From contig JAUSMJ010000027.1 of assembly GCA_030645575.1 (NCBI GenBank), forward strand, positions 1 to 64,000: a DNA stretch of 64,000 bases, given 5' to 3'. Position 1 is the first letter of the stretch. Each line of letters begins with the position of its first letter. Source of the DNA: Caulobacter sp. (GTDB lineage: Bacteria > Pseudomonadota > Alphaproteobacteria > Caulobacterales > Caulobacteraceae). Below, one piece after another: positions 1 to 9,208 of this stretch. Both the position numbers and the translations under genes were made by a program. The notes under the pieces were generated by a model. The model did no database searches, was not told the origin of the DNA, and saw nothing but the letters and a program-made list of their open reading frames with translations.

Positions 1-2
1 GC

Positions 3-344
3 ATCTTCGACGCCCGCTTCATGGGCTACTCGACCGAGGAGCTGTGGTTCAGCGAATGGGAGAACGGCGGCGCGCCCTATGAGCCGAACACCACCTACGA
101 CAAGTTCAACCCGTCGAACCACGTCAAGGACTGGAACACCCCGATGCTGGTGGTCCACGGCGGCAAGGACTATCGCGTCCCGCTGGAGGAAGGCATCGCC
201 ACCTTCACCGCCCTGCAGCGCAAGGGCGTGCCCAGCAAGTTCCTCTACTTCCCGGAGGAGAACCACTGGGTGCTGAAGGCGCAGAACTCGGTGCAATGGC
301 ACGACGAGGTGCTGGGCTGGCTGAACGCGCACACCGCGCCGTAG
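3..344 (+). CDS. Prolyl oligopeptidase (S9) family peptidase, C-terminal fragment (5' truncated by window edge)
   Basis: Open frame from window start; NTPMLVVHGGKDYRVPLEEG...FPEENHWVLK typical of the S9 catalytic domain C-terminus (Asp/His region). Confidence 0.85.
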   Translation: MFDARFMGYSTEELWFSEWENGGAPYEPNTTYDKFNPSNHVKDWNTPMLVVHGGKDYRVPLEEGIATFTALQRKGVPSKFLYFPEENHWVLKAQNSVQWHDEVLGWLNAHTAP

Positions 345-367
345 TCGCCCACAGGCAGGCATGAAAA

Positions 368-398
368 AGGGCGGACGTCGCAATGCGGCGTCCGCCCT
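368..398. terminator. Bidirectional intrinsic terminator between convergent genes
   Basis: AGGGCGGACG-N11-CGTCCGCCCT perfect 10-bp stem, A-run on the left and T-rich right flank, between convergent ORFs. Confidence 0.75.
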
Positions 399-416
399 GT
401 TCGTTTGAGAGACCGG

Positions 417-1565
417 TCAGGCCGGGATCAGACCCAGCCCCTGCCACATGGCCATCGAGAGGCCGAGCGCGCGCATGTCGCCCGTGGTCGTGCCGGCCAT
501 CCGGTTCATCGCGTAGCCGAAGGTGGTCCGGGCATCCATGTCGATGATCACCAGCGACCCGCCATAGCCGCCCCAGAAGATGGTGTTGGGGTTGGGCAAC
601 GGCATCGTCCCGCCGGCCAGGCCAAAGCCCATGCCGAACCGCGCCGGCATGGCCAGGATCAGGTCCTGGCCTTCGACCTGCAGCTCCAGCGCCTTGCGGC
701 AGCCCGCCTCCGACAGGAACCGCCGGCCCTTCGCGACGCCGCCGTTGGCCAGGATGGCGTGAATCTCGGCAACCGACCGGGCGTTGCCCGTGCCGCCGGC
801 GGCGGGAATCTCCGCCCCGCGCCAGGCTCGGGTGCGCGTCTCCATGACATCGACGCCGGGATTGTTGGACATGTTGGCCTGCAACTCGGTCTGCGCGCCG
901 TCGCCGATCGCCCCGCCTTTCGGCGGCGGAATCAGGTGGGCGACGCGCGCGTCCTCCGAGGCCGGCAAACCGATGTGGAAGTCGGCGCCAAGCGGCCCGG
1001 CGACCTCCTCGCGAAACACAGTGCCCAGCGACCGGCCGGTGATGCGGCGGACCACCTCGCCGACCAGATAGCCCTGGGTCAGGGCGTGGTAGCCCGGCGC
1101 CGTGCCCGCCTCCCAGTAGGGCGCCTGGGCGGCCAGCAGGGCGGTGACCTTGTCCCAGTCGTAGAGGTCGTCCTTGGTGATCGGCTCCTTCCAGCCCGAC
1201 AGGCCGGCGCTGTGGCTCATCAGGTGGCTGACCTTGACCGCGCCCTTCCCGGCCGCGGCGAACTCGGGCCAGTAGCGGGCGACCGGCGCGTCGAAGTCCA
1301 GCTCGCCGTGGTCGGCGAGGATCAACGCGGTCAGCGCCGTCATGGTCTTGGTCGTGGAATAGACGTTGACGATGGTGTCCCGCTCCCAGGGCCGGGTCAT
1401 CTCCGCATCGGCCCAGCCGCCCCACAGATCGACGACCGTCTCCCCTTCCAGAGTGGCGCAGAACGAGGCGCCGACGTCGGTTCCGTTGGCGAGGTTGGCT
1501 TCGAAGGCCGCGCGAACCGGCGCGAACCTGTCCTGGGTGAATCCGTCCGCCGTATCCCTGGCCAT
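417..1565 (-). CDS. Serine hydrolase / beta-lactamase-family esterase (EstB-like)
   Basis: STTK motif in VNVYSTTKTMTALTALILAD; MSHSAGLSGW; start chosen at MARDTADGF. Confidence 0.85.
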   Translation of the reverse strand: MARDTADGFTQDRFAPVRAAFEANLANGTDVGASFCATLEGETVVDLWGGWADAEMTRPWERDTIVNVYSTTKTMTALTALILADHGELDFDAPVARYWPEFAAAGKGAVKVSHLMSHSAGLSGWKEPITKDDLYDWDKVTALLAAQAPYWEAGTAPGYHALTQGYLVGEVVRRITGRSLGTVFREEVAGPLGADFHIGLPASEDARVAHLIPPPKGGAIGDGAQTELQANMSNNPGVDVMETRTRAWRGAEIPAAGGTGNARSVAEIHAILANGGVAKGRRFLSEAGCRKALELQVEGQDLILAMPARFGMGFGLAGGTMPLPNPNTIFWGGYGGSLVIIDMDARTTFGYAMNRMAGTTTGDMRALGLSMAMWQGLGLIPA

Positions 1566-1667
1566 TCCGTCGCCTCCCTGTGTCGTTGAGCACCCATACG
1601 ACGAAGGCGGCGGATCGCGCCAGTTCACGCAAGGGAACGGGGCCGGGCCCTGTCCCTCGTTGAAATC

Positions 1668-2315
1668 CTAGCCGATCCGGCCGGTCAGCACGGCCAGGAG
1701 GACGCGCAGGCGCTTCTCGATCTCCCCTGGCGAGCCGCCGCGCGCATAGCGGCCGGCCAGGGCCACGTGGGCCACGGCGGGAAAGGCGGCGACCGGCAGG
1801 GTGGCCAGCTCGGCCCGCGCGGCCGCGAGCGCCGTCAGGGCGGCTGGCGCGTCGGTCTTCGCCAGGGCGACGGCCCGGGCGGCCTGTCTGACGTGATCAG
1901 CGGTCGCCGCCGGAGACAGCCGACGGGCGGCCAGGGCCATCAACAGGCCTTCGGTGGCGTCGGCATGGGCCAGGGCGGCCTCGCCGGTCCTGGCGCCATC
2001 CAGATCGCCCAGCCGCGCCTCGGCCAGCGCGGCCAGAGCGGTCGCCGGCAGCGCGCCCGCGGCGATCGCCCGCAGCACGGGATGCGACCGCGGGGGCCGT
2101 CTGGCGGCGATCTCCTCCAGCCCCTCCCGCCACCAGGTCATGCGAATCTCGCCCATCAGCGGATCGCTGACGATGTGCGGGATGCGGACCAGTTCGTGGT
2201 CGAGGGCGTAGAGGGCGATCAGGTCCGCGCGCGCGGCCGCATCGGCCACGAAGCGGCTGGACAGCCAGCGGTCGGGATCGACCCGGCGGACAAGGGCGTC
2301 GAGATGTTCGTCCAT
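1668..2315 (-). CDS. Squalene/phytoene synthase-like protein (NDUFAF6-like, short)
   Basis: LIALYALDHELVRIPHIVSDPLMGEIRMTWWREGL pattern of the squalene/phytoene synthase family. Confidence 0.75.
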   Translation of the reverse strand: MDEHLDALVRRVDPDRWLSSRFVADAAARADLIALYALDHELVRIPHIVSDPLMGEIRMTWWREGLEEIAARRPPRSHPVLRAIAAGALPATALAALAEARLGDLDGARTGEAALAHADATEGLLMALAARRLSPAATADHVRQAARAVALAKTDAPAALTALAAARAELATLPVAAFPAVAHVALAGRYARGGSPGEIEKRLRVLLAVLTGRIG

Positions 2316-2328
2316 GGCTTCAAACGAA

Positions 2329-2362
2329 GAAGGGCCCGCCGTTGGGCAGGCCCCTCCCCTTC
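2329..2362 (-). terminator. Probable terminator downstream of the PuuD-like gene
   Basis: Minus strand GGGCCTGCCC-AACG-GCGGGCCC followed by TTCTTCGTTT. Confidence 0.5.
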
Positions 2363-2378
2363 TCGTCTCGGCGACCGT

Positions 2379-3002
2379 TTAGCCGAACAGCGTCTGGTTC
2401 ATGGTCATCGCCGTCAGCATCGGCAGGCTCAGCAGCGTGTTGATGCGCGAGAACTGCATCGCAGTCTTGGCGGCCTTGGCCTTGGTGTCGGCGTCGGCTT
2501 CCTTGATGCCCAGCGCGATCTTCTGGTTCGGCCAGATCACGCCCCAGACGTTGATGAACATGATCGTGGCCAGCCACATGCCGATGCCGATCAGGGTGAA
2601 GCCCTTGTCCAGCGCGGGGTCATAGCCACCGGCCAGACCCATGGTGATTGCCTCGATCGCATACCCGTGACCACGGTTGAACGCTAGGACGAGACCCATG
2701 ATCCAGGTCGCCAGCGCGGCCCAGCGGAACCAGAACAGCGCTTCAGGCGCGATATGTTTGGACACGGCCGGCTTAAGTTCGGCGGGAATGGCTGGCATCA
2801 CGCGGATCTGGACGAAGTTGAAATAGTACAGCAGCCCGATCCAGAGGATGCCGAAGAAGGTATGCATCCAGCGGAATACAGCTTGGAAGAACGAAGCATC
2901 GACCCCATGCGGGCTCGTCGAGTACGCAAACACCATGACGAGCGCGAGAACCACGCTGAGAATGATGGTGTTGCGGAAGTTGGAGAGAAGTCCGGCGATC
3001 AT
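2379..3002 (-). CDS. Urate hydroxylase PuuD-domain-like membrane protein
   Basis: Multi-TM; FRWMHTFFGILWIGLLYYFNFVQIRVMP. Confidence 0.65.
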   Translation of the reverse strand: MIAGLLSNFRNTIILSVVLALVMVFAYSTSPHGVDASFFQAVFRWMHTFFGILWIGLLYYFNFVQIRVMPAIPAELKPAVSKHIAPEALFWFRWAALATWIMGLVLAFNRGHGYAIEAITMGLAGGYDPALDKGFTLIGIGMWLATIMFINVWGVIWPNQKIALGIKEADADTKAKAAKTAMQFSRINTLLSLPMLTAMTMNQTLFG

Positions 3003-3081
3003 CGAGAATGCCCCTCAGTAAAGTCCTACCCAGGCGCTCAGCTATAGGCCGCTTCGCCCGGTCCGGTAAACAGTTTGTCGG

Positions 3082-3435
3082 TCACACCGCGATGAGCGCG
3101 GCGGCCACCCGGCGGCCCTCGGACGCGACGACGTTGTAGGTGCGCGCGGCCGCCTCGGTCGCCATGAACTCCAGGCCCACGCCGGCGGCCTTGAGCGCCT
3201 CGCGCACGGCCCGCGACGGCAGGCCCGGCTTCAGGCCCGTGCCCAGCAGCACGAACTCCACCGCGTCGCGACGGGCGATCACCTCGGCGAAGGCGTCGGG
3301 CGTCAGCTCGGCCAGGCTGGCCACGGCCCAGGGCCGGGCCACGTCGTCGAGGATCAGCAGCGAGCCCGGTCGCCAGCCGCCAGCGACGCGGAAGCCCCCG
3401 CCGCCCCAGGCGTCCACCGACGGCGGCTGGCGCAC
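3082..3435 (-). CDS. Mth938-like domain protein (NDUFAF3-like)
   Basis: Core SLLILDDVARPWAVASLAELTPDAFAEVI...VLLGTGLKPGLPSRAVREALKAAGVGLEFMATEAAARTYNVVASEGRRVAAALI; GTG start inferred after the secF stop. Confidence 0.75.
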   Translation of the reverse strand: MRQPPSVDAWGGGGFRVAGGWRPGSLLILDDVARPWAVASLAELTPDAFAEVIARRDAVEFVLLGTGLKPGLPSRAVREALKAAGVGLEFMATEAAARTYNVVASEGRRVAAALIAV

Positions 3436-3443
3436 GCCCGGCC

Positions 3444-4424
3444 TCAGGGGCGGGAGGCCGCGCCGAACTTGATCGGCGTGGCCTCTTCCTCGCCGCGCTT
3501 GACGCCCCACAGCAGGATCACCGGCGCGGCGACATAGATCGACGAATAGGTGCCCAAGACGATGCCGAACATCATGATCACCGAGAAGCCGAACAGCGCC
3601 TCGCCGCCGAACAGCGCCAGGCCGCCCAGCGCCAGGACGGCGGTCAGGCCGGTGATGATGGTGCGCGACAGGGTCTCGTTGATCGACAGGTCGATCACCT
3701 CCCGCAGGGGCATGCGCTTGTACTTGCGCAGGTTCTCGCGAAGGCGGTCGAACACCACGACAGTGTCGTTCATCGAATAGCCGATGATGGTCAGGATCGC
3801 GGCGATGGTCGTCAGGCTGAACTCCATCTTGGTGAAGGCGATCAGACCGAAGGTCAGCAGCACGTCGTGGAACAGGGCCACGACCGCCCCCAGGCCGAAC
3901 TGCAGCTCGAACCGGAACCAGATGTAGACCAGCATCAGCGCGATCGCGACCAGCAGGGCCGTGATGCCGCTGGTGAACAGCTCGCCCGAGACCTTGGCGC
4001 CGACGGTGGCGTCGTTGGTGAACCGGACCTGGCCACCCAGCGCCTTGTCGATCGCCTGACGAATTTCGGATTTCACCGCGTTGGCGTTCTTGCCTTCGGG
4101 ATTCTGGAACCTGACCATGGCGCCGGCCTTGGGACCCTCGCCGAAAGCCTGAACCCCGACATCGCCCAGACCCTTGTCGCTGACCGCGGCCCGGACTGCG
4201 GCCAGATCGATCGACCTGGGATAGGTCGAGAACTCCAGCACCGTGCCGCCGCGGAAGTCGATGCCGCAGGTCAGGCCGCCGCAGGGCGGCTTGAACGGCA
4301 GGAGGACCAGCGCCAGCGAGGCGATGGCGGCGAGAATGGACAGGGCGCCGGCGAGCTTGGCGAAGGCGACGAAGCGGAAGTTCGTCTTCACCGGCAGGAT
4401 CTTGATCAGAGGCCAGAAGGACAT
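3444..4424 (-). CDS. secF: Protein translocase subunit SecF
   Basis: GIDFRGGTVLEF, DTVVVFDRLRENLRKY motifs; downstream of secD. Confidence 0.97.
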   Translation of the reverse strand: MSFWPLIKILPVKTNFRFVAFAKLAGALSILAAIASLALVLLPFKPPCGGLTCGIDFRGGTVLEFSTYPRSIDLAAVRAAVSDKGLGDVGVQAFGEGPKAGAMVRFQNPEGKNANAVKSEIRQAIDKALGGQVRFTNDATVGAKVSGELFTSGITALLVAIALMLVYIWFRFELQFGLGAVVALFHDVLLTFGLIAFTKMEFSLTTIAAILTIIGYSMNDTVVVFDRLRENLRKYKRMPLREVIDLSINETLSRTIITGLTAVLALGGLALFGGEALFGFSVIMMFGIVLGTYSSIYVAAPVILLWGVKRGEEEATPIKFGAASRP

Positions 4425-4434
4425 GTGACGAACC

Positions 4435-6030
4435 TCAAGCGATCGGCAGCGTCTTGGGACGCGCGTATCGGAACCACAGGGCGAGCAGGAGCTGGGTCAC
4501 CACGACCGCCGTGAACACCGAGGTGAAGACGCCGATCGACAGCGTCCAGGCGAAGCCGCGCACGGGGCCCGCGCCGAAGAAGAACATGATCAACGCCGCC
4601 AGCAGCGTCGTCAGGTTGGCGTCGATGATCGTCTCCATGGCCCGCGAGAAGCCCGCGTCCATGGCCGTGACCAGCGGCCGGCCCGCCCGCACCTCGTCCC
4701 GCATCCGTTCGTAGATCAGCACGTTGGCGTCGACCGCCACGGCCAGGGTCAGGATCAGGCCGGCGATGCCCGGCAGCGTCAGGGTCGCCTGGGTGGCGCT
4801 CATCGCGGCGATGATCAGCAGGCCATTGACCAGCAGGGCGATCACCGAAATGCCGCCGAACAGGCCGCCGTAGGCCAGCAGCATGAACACCAGGATGGCG
4901 GTGAAGCCGACGGCCGTGGAAATCTTGCCGGCCTCGACCGCATCGGCGCCCAGCTCGGCGCCGACGGTGCGCTGTTCCTCGACATTCAGCGGCGCCGGCA
5001 GGGCGCCGGCGCGCAGCAGGATGGCCAGCTCGTTGGCCGACTCGACCGTGTAACTGCCGGTGATCACGCCGTTGCCGCCGGGGATGGCGCCCTGGATGTT
5101 CGGGGCGGAGATAACCTTGCCGTCGAGGATGATGGCGAAGGGCTTGCCGATGTTCTTGCTGGTCACGGCGGCGAAGCGCCGGGCGCCCTGGCTGTTGAAA
5201 CGGAAGGAAACCTGCACTTCGCCGGTCTGGGGATCGTTGACCTGGGCGGCGTTGGTCAGCATGTCGCCCGAGACATCGACCCGACGCCGCACGACATAGG
5301 CCAGGGCGGCCCGGTCGGTGCTGGGCAGGATTTCCGAGCCCGGCGGCAGACGCCCGGCCTGGGCTTCCTCCAGGGTGACGCTGGTATCGACCATCTGGAA
5401 GGTCAGCTTGGCCGTCTGGCCGATGACCGCCTTGAGCTTTTCCGGATCGCTCTCGCCCGGCGCCTGGAGGACGATACGGTTGACGCCCTGGCGGGTGATG
5501 GCCGGCTCGCGGGTGCCCAGCTCATCGACCCGGCGGCGGATGATCTCGATCGACTGATCGACCGCGCCCGACGCCTGTTCGGCCAGGGCCGTTTCGGAGA
5601 AGGTCAGGCTGATGCGCTGGTCGTCCTGACGGCTGACGCGCAGATCCGGGTTGCCGGTCTTGGTCAGCTGGATCAGCCTGGACAGAATATTGTAGGCGTC
5701 CGCGATGCGCGCCGGGTCGTTGATGCGCACCGTCGCGCCGGTCGGGGTCTGGACCAGGTCCGTGTACTGGATCTGCTCGTCGCGCAGGTTCTTGCGCACA
5801 TCCTCAAGGAGGTTGGTCGCCTTCTCCTTGCGCAGCGCCTTGGTATCGACCTCCAGCAGGAGGTAGGAGCCGCCCTGCAGGTCGAGACCCAGGTTCAGGG
5901 TCTTGTGCGGCAGGAACCCGGGCATCGCGTCCCGCACGCTGGCGGGCAGGACGTTGGGAAGCGAGAAGAAGATGCCGAAGAGCACCGCCGCCGTAACGAC
6001 GATGAACTTCCAGCGCGCGAGCTGCATCAT
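4435..6030 (-). CDS. secD: Protein translocase subunit SecD
   Basis: LGLDLQGGSYLLLEVD, AVDANVLIYERMRDE motifs. Confidence 0.97.
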   Translation of the reverse strand: MMQLARWKFIVVTAAVLFGIFFSLPNVLPASVRDAMPGFLPHKTLNLGLDLQGGSYLLLEVDTKALRKEKATNLLEDVRKNLRDEQIQYTDLVQTPTGATVRINDPARIADAYNILSRLIQLTKTGNPDLRVSRQDDQRISLTFSETALAEQASGAVDQSIEIIRRRVDELGTREPAITRQGVNRIVLQAPGESDPEKLKAVIGQTAKLTFQMVDTSVTLEEAQAGRLPPGSEILPSTDRAALAYVVRRRVDVSGDMLTNAAQVNDPQTGEVQVSFRFNSQGARRFAAVTSKNIGKPFAIILDGKVISAPNIQGAIPGGNGVITGSYTVESANELAILLRAGALPAPLNVEEQRTVGAELGADAVEAGKISTAVGFTAILVFMLLAYGGLFGGISVIALLVNGLLIIAAMSATQATLTLPGIAGLILTLAVAVDANVLIYERMRDEVRAGRPLVTAMDAGFSRAMETIIDANLTTLLAALIMFFFGAGPVRGFAWTLSIGVFTSVFTAVVVTQLLLALWFRYARPKTLPIA

Positions 6031-6055
6031 GACGGAAAAGGCCTTGGCGCTGTGG

Positions 6056-6361
6056 TCAGGACTTGGTGTCGTTGGCGATGGCCGGCTCGCCCTTGCCGCG
6101 GACCTCGGCGACCAGCGACTTGACGACCTTGACGGTGACGCCCTGGGCGATCTCCAGGCCGACTTCCTTGTCCTCGACCCGCACGATCTTGCCGATCATG
6201 CCGCTGCTGAGCACGACGTTGTCGCCGCGCTTGAGAGCGCCGAGCATCGCCGCGTGGTCCTTCATGCGCTTCTGCTGGGGACGCCAGATCATGATGTAGA
6301 AGAGGCCGCCAATCATCAGCGGCAAGCCGATCATCTGGATCAGGCTGTTGGGATCGGTCAT
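6056..6361 (-). CDS. yajC: Preprotein translocase subunit YajC
   Basis: FYIMIWRPQQKRMKDH...LKRGDNVVLSSGMIGKI; start at MTDPNSL. Confidence 0.95.
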   Translation of the reverse strand: MTDPNSLIQMIGLPLMIGGLFYIMIWRPQQKRMKDHAAMLGALKRGDNVVLSSGMIGKIVRVEDKEVGLEIAQGVTVKVVKSLVAEVRGKGEPAIANDTKS

Positions 6362-6477
6362 TTCGTCTCCGGAGAGGTCTTGTGACAGGCGCGGCCGGCG
6401 GGCGCGCCAAAGGTCGGCGGAAACTAAGGTGTGCCCCCTCGCTTTGCAATGCGCGGCGCGCCCGGTAAGGGCGGGGT

Positions 6478-7317
6478 ATGGACGAGAAGACACAGGCCCT
6501 GCTGACGCGGATCGCCGAGGCCCTCGAAAGACTGGCCCCGCCGGCGGGGCCCGAGCCCGATTTCACGGCCGCCCGGCTGTTCCGCCATGACCCCGCCGCG
6601 CAGGCCTTTCTGCCGGCGCCGGACTATCCCCTGCCCCTCGACCTGCTGATCGGAGTCGATGGGCAGAAGGCCCGATTCGTCGAGAACCTGCGCCGCTTCG
6701 CCGCCGGCCTGCCGGCCAACCACGCCCTGCTGTGGGGTGTGCGCGGCACGGGCAAGAGCTCCCTGGCCAAGGCCGCCTTCATGGCGGTGGCGACCGACCA
6801 TGCCGGCCTGACCCTGATCGAGGTGGACCGCGACGAGGTCGCCGCCCTGCCCCCGCTGTTCGACATCCTGCGCGGCCGGGCCGAACGGTTCGTGGTGCTG
6901 TGCGACGACCTGTCGTTCGAGGACGGGGCGGCGGCGGCGAAGGCGCTCAAATCGGCGCTCGAAGGCGGCGTGGCTGGGCCGCCGGAGAACGTGCTGTTCG
7001 TGGCCACCTCCAACCGCCGCCACCTGATGCCGCGCGACCACGCCGAAGGCCGCGGGATGATCGCCGCCGCCGAGGACGCCGAGGAGGAGGTCAGCGTCTC
7101 TGACCGTTTCGGCCTGTGGATCGGCTTCCCGCCCATGGATCAGGCCGGATACCTTGAGGCGGTGCGCGCCTACGCCACGCGGTTCGGTCTCGCGCGACCC
7201 GACCTCGACCGGCGGGCGTTGCAGTGGGCGCAGCTGCGCGGTTCGCGCTCCGGACGCATCGCCTGGCAGTTCATCCGCGACCTGGCCGGCGAGATGGGTG
7301 TAGATTTGCCGGACTGA
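6478..7317 (+). CDS. DUF815-type P-loop ATPase
   Basis: Walker A GVRGTGKSS, LCDDLSFE, LFVATSNRRHLMPRD. Confidence 0.9.
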   Translation: MDEKTQALLTRIAEALERLAPPAGPEPDFTAARLFRHDPAAQAFLPAPDYPLPLDLLIGVDGQKARFVENLRRFAAGLPANHALLWGVRGTGKSSLAKAAFMAVATDHAGLTLIEVDRDEVAALPPLFDILRGRAERFVVLCDDLSFEDGAAAAKALKSALEGGVAGPPENVLFVATSNRRHLMPRDHAEGRGMIAAAEDAEEEVSVSDRFGLWIGFPPMDQAGYLEAVRAYATRFGLARPDLDRRALQWAQLRGSRSGRIAWQFIRDLAGEMGVDLPD

Positions 7318-7334
7318 TCCCGAGGATATCCCGC

Positions 7335-7574
7335 ATGGAAAAGCCCTGGTTTAGTTCCAAGCGTTTCGGATACGGCGCGCGCCTGCCCTGCAGCTGGGAA
7401 GGGTGGCTGGTGGTGGTGGCCTATCTGGCCATCGTCTTCGCCAGCGCCGTGACGATGACCGAAGGCAACGAGAAGCTGCATTTCGTGATCATTCTGTTCG
7501 CCTCCGTCGCCTTTGTCGTCATCTGCGCCCGCACCACCCGCGGCGGGTGGCGCTGGCGCTGGGGCCAGGATTAA
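7335..7574 (+). CDS. Small conserved membrane protein (79 aa)
   Basis: ATG with upstream GAGGA; one to two TM helices; short ORF after the ATPase. Confidence 0.6.
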   Translation: MEKPWFSSKRFGYGARLPCSWEGWLVVVAYLAIVFASAVTMTEGNEKLHFVIILFASVAFVVICARTTRGGWRWRWGQD

Positions 7575-7577
7575 GCC

Positions 7578-9107
7578 CTACCGGCCGCGCGGCAGGACCA
7601 GGCCAGGGTCGACGGCCTTGGCCTTGAACCTCGGCGACGGCGAATAGCGGATCTCGAAGTGCAGCTGGGGCTGGCTGACGCCGCCCGTGGAGCCGACCTG
7701 GCCGATCGGATCGCCGGCCTGGACCCGTTGCTGCATCCGCACCTCGGCGCGCGCCAAATGACCATAGACCGTCACCCAGCCGTCGTCGTGCTGGATCAGC
7801 ACGGTCACGCCGAAGCCGGGCACATCGCCGCCCGAATAGACCACCTTGCCGGTCGCCGCCGCGCGGACGGGCGTGCCCGCCGGCGCGCCGATGTTGACGC
7901 CGTCGTTGCGCTGGCCGCCGCCCTTGGGGCCGTAGCCGGAGAGGATCTGACCGTCCACCGGCCAGGCGAAGCGACCTCGGCCGAGGGTCGTGATCTGCTC
8001 GTCCGTCAGCGCCGGCGCGCGATCGGTGGGAACCACCTGCGGCGCGGGCGGTAGCGGCTTGGTCGAGGCAGGCGGCGGCGCCGGACGGGAAACCGGCGGC
8101 GGCGTCGGACGGGCGACGGGCGGTTTGACAGGGGCCGGGTCCTGCGGCGTCGGCTTGACGGGCTCGGGCCTGGCGATCTGAGCCGGCTTCACCGGCGCCG
8201 GCGCGGGCTGGACGGGCGGGGGCTGGATCGGCGGGGGCTGGACCGGCGCGGGCTTGATGGGGGCCGGCTCGGGCCGGACCGGCGGCGCATCGACGGTCGT
8301 GGTCACGGTCTTCTTGATCGGACCGCCGTCCCGGTAGCCGGACGGCAGGCGCAGCTTTTGCCCCGGACGGATGGGGGAACTGATCGTCAGATCGTTTTCG
8401 TCGGCCAGGGCGGCGGCGGTGATGTTGAAGCGTTTGGCGATGGCGAACATCGTGTCGCCCGGGGCCACGACATAGGCCTTGGCCCGGCTGGCCGGCCCCT
8501 TGAGCACCTGACCCGGCTTGAGCCTGTAGGGCTCCTTGAGGTCGTTGATCTTCGCCAGTTCGGCCCGGCTCGAGCCCATGGCGCGGGCGACGGCGTCGAG
8601 CCCCTGGCCGTCCTTGACGGTGTAGGTCTTCGGCCGGCCGTCGATATCGATGACCTTGCCCGGCGCCAGGATGACCTCCCGGGTCACCGTCACGGTGGTC
8701 GGCGGCGGCGGGGTCGGGTCGGCGCGCTCGGTGCGGATGACCGGCGGCGGCGCGGGCGGCGGCTCGGCGCGGGCGGGCGGCGGTGGCAGGTCGCTGGTCT
8801 CGACCGGGGCGGACGCGGGCCGGGCGGGCGGCAGCAGGCCGGCATCGACGGGCGCGGTCGGCCCGCTGCTTTCGCCCAGCGGATTGCCGTTCTCGTCGGC
8901 CTCGGCCGACGGGGCGGCCGGCGGCGGGGCCGATTCCTGATCCTGATCCTGGTCCTGCGACTGGACGGGGTAGGACGGCCTGGCCATCTGCGGCCCCGTG
9001 CCGGGGTCGGCGCCCTCGACGGTTGGATAGGCCGGCGTCGAGGCGCAAGCCGTCGTCGCGGCGGCGACGAGAGCGACAAGGGCGGTGCGGGAAAGGAAAT
9101 GCGTCAT
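7578..9107 (-). CDS. LysM/M23 (LytM) lipoprotein, NlpD-like
   Basis: Signal with TTAC lipobox-like end, two LysM-like segments, Pro-rich linker, LytM domain ending GVSQPQLHFEIR. Confidence 0.9.
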   Translation of the reverse strand: MTHFLSRTALVALVAAATTACASTPAYPTVEGADPGTGPQMARPSYPVQSQDQDQDQESAPPPAAPSAEADENGNPLGESSGPTAPVDAGLLPPARPASAPVETSDLPPPPARAEPPPAPPPVIRTERADPTPPPPTTVTVTREVILAPGKVIDIDGRPKTYTVKDGQGLDAVARAMGSSRAELAKINDLKEPYRLKPGQVLKGPASRAKAYVVAPGDTMFAIAKRFNITAAALADENDLTISSPIRPGQKLRLPSGYRDGGPIKKTVTTTVDAPPVRPEPAPIKPAPVQPPPIQPPPVQPAPAPVKPAQIARPEPVKPTPQDPAPVKPPVARPTPPPVSRPAPPPASTKPLPPAPQVVPTDRAPALTDEQITTLGRGRFAWPVDGQILSGYGPKGGGQRNDGVNIGAPAGTPVRAAATGKVVYSGGDVPGFGVTVLIQHDDGWVTVYGHLARAEVRMQQRVQAGDPIGQVGSTGGVSQPQLHFEIRYSPSPRFKAKAVDPGLVLPRGR

Positions 9108-9150
9108 CGCCGGTCCGTTTCTGTACGCGGATTGTGTCGTCCCAGCGACC

Positions 9151-9165
9151 TTAAGTCTGCGTTAA
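9151..9165. promoter_or_regulatory. Candidate CtrA box TTAA-N7-TTAA
   Basis: TTAAGTCTGCGTTAA, followed by AC; 44 nt upstream of the NlpD-like start; GANTC (GAATC) at 9173-9177. Confidence 0.6.
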
Positions 9166-9208
9166 CCGCACGGAATCGGCCAGTGACGAAATTGTTAGAG
9201 CCGAAGGC

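Noticed and set aside
205-1632. 475-aa alternative minus-strand ORF
   Set aside because: Arg/Gly-rich shifted frame of the serine hydrolase gene.
7990-8181. Gly-rich 63-aa plus ORF opposite the NlpD-like linker
   Set aside because: Antisense of the Pro-rich linker; low complexity only.
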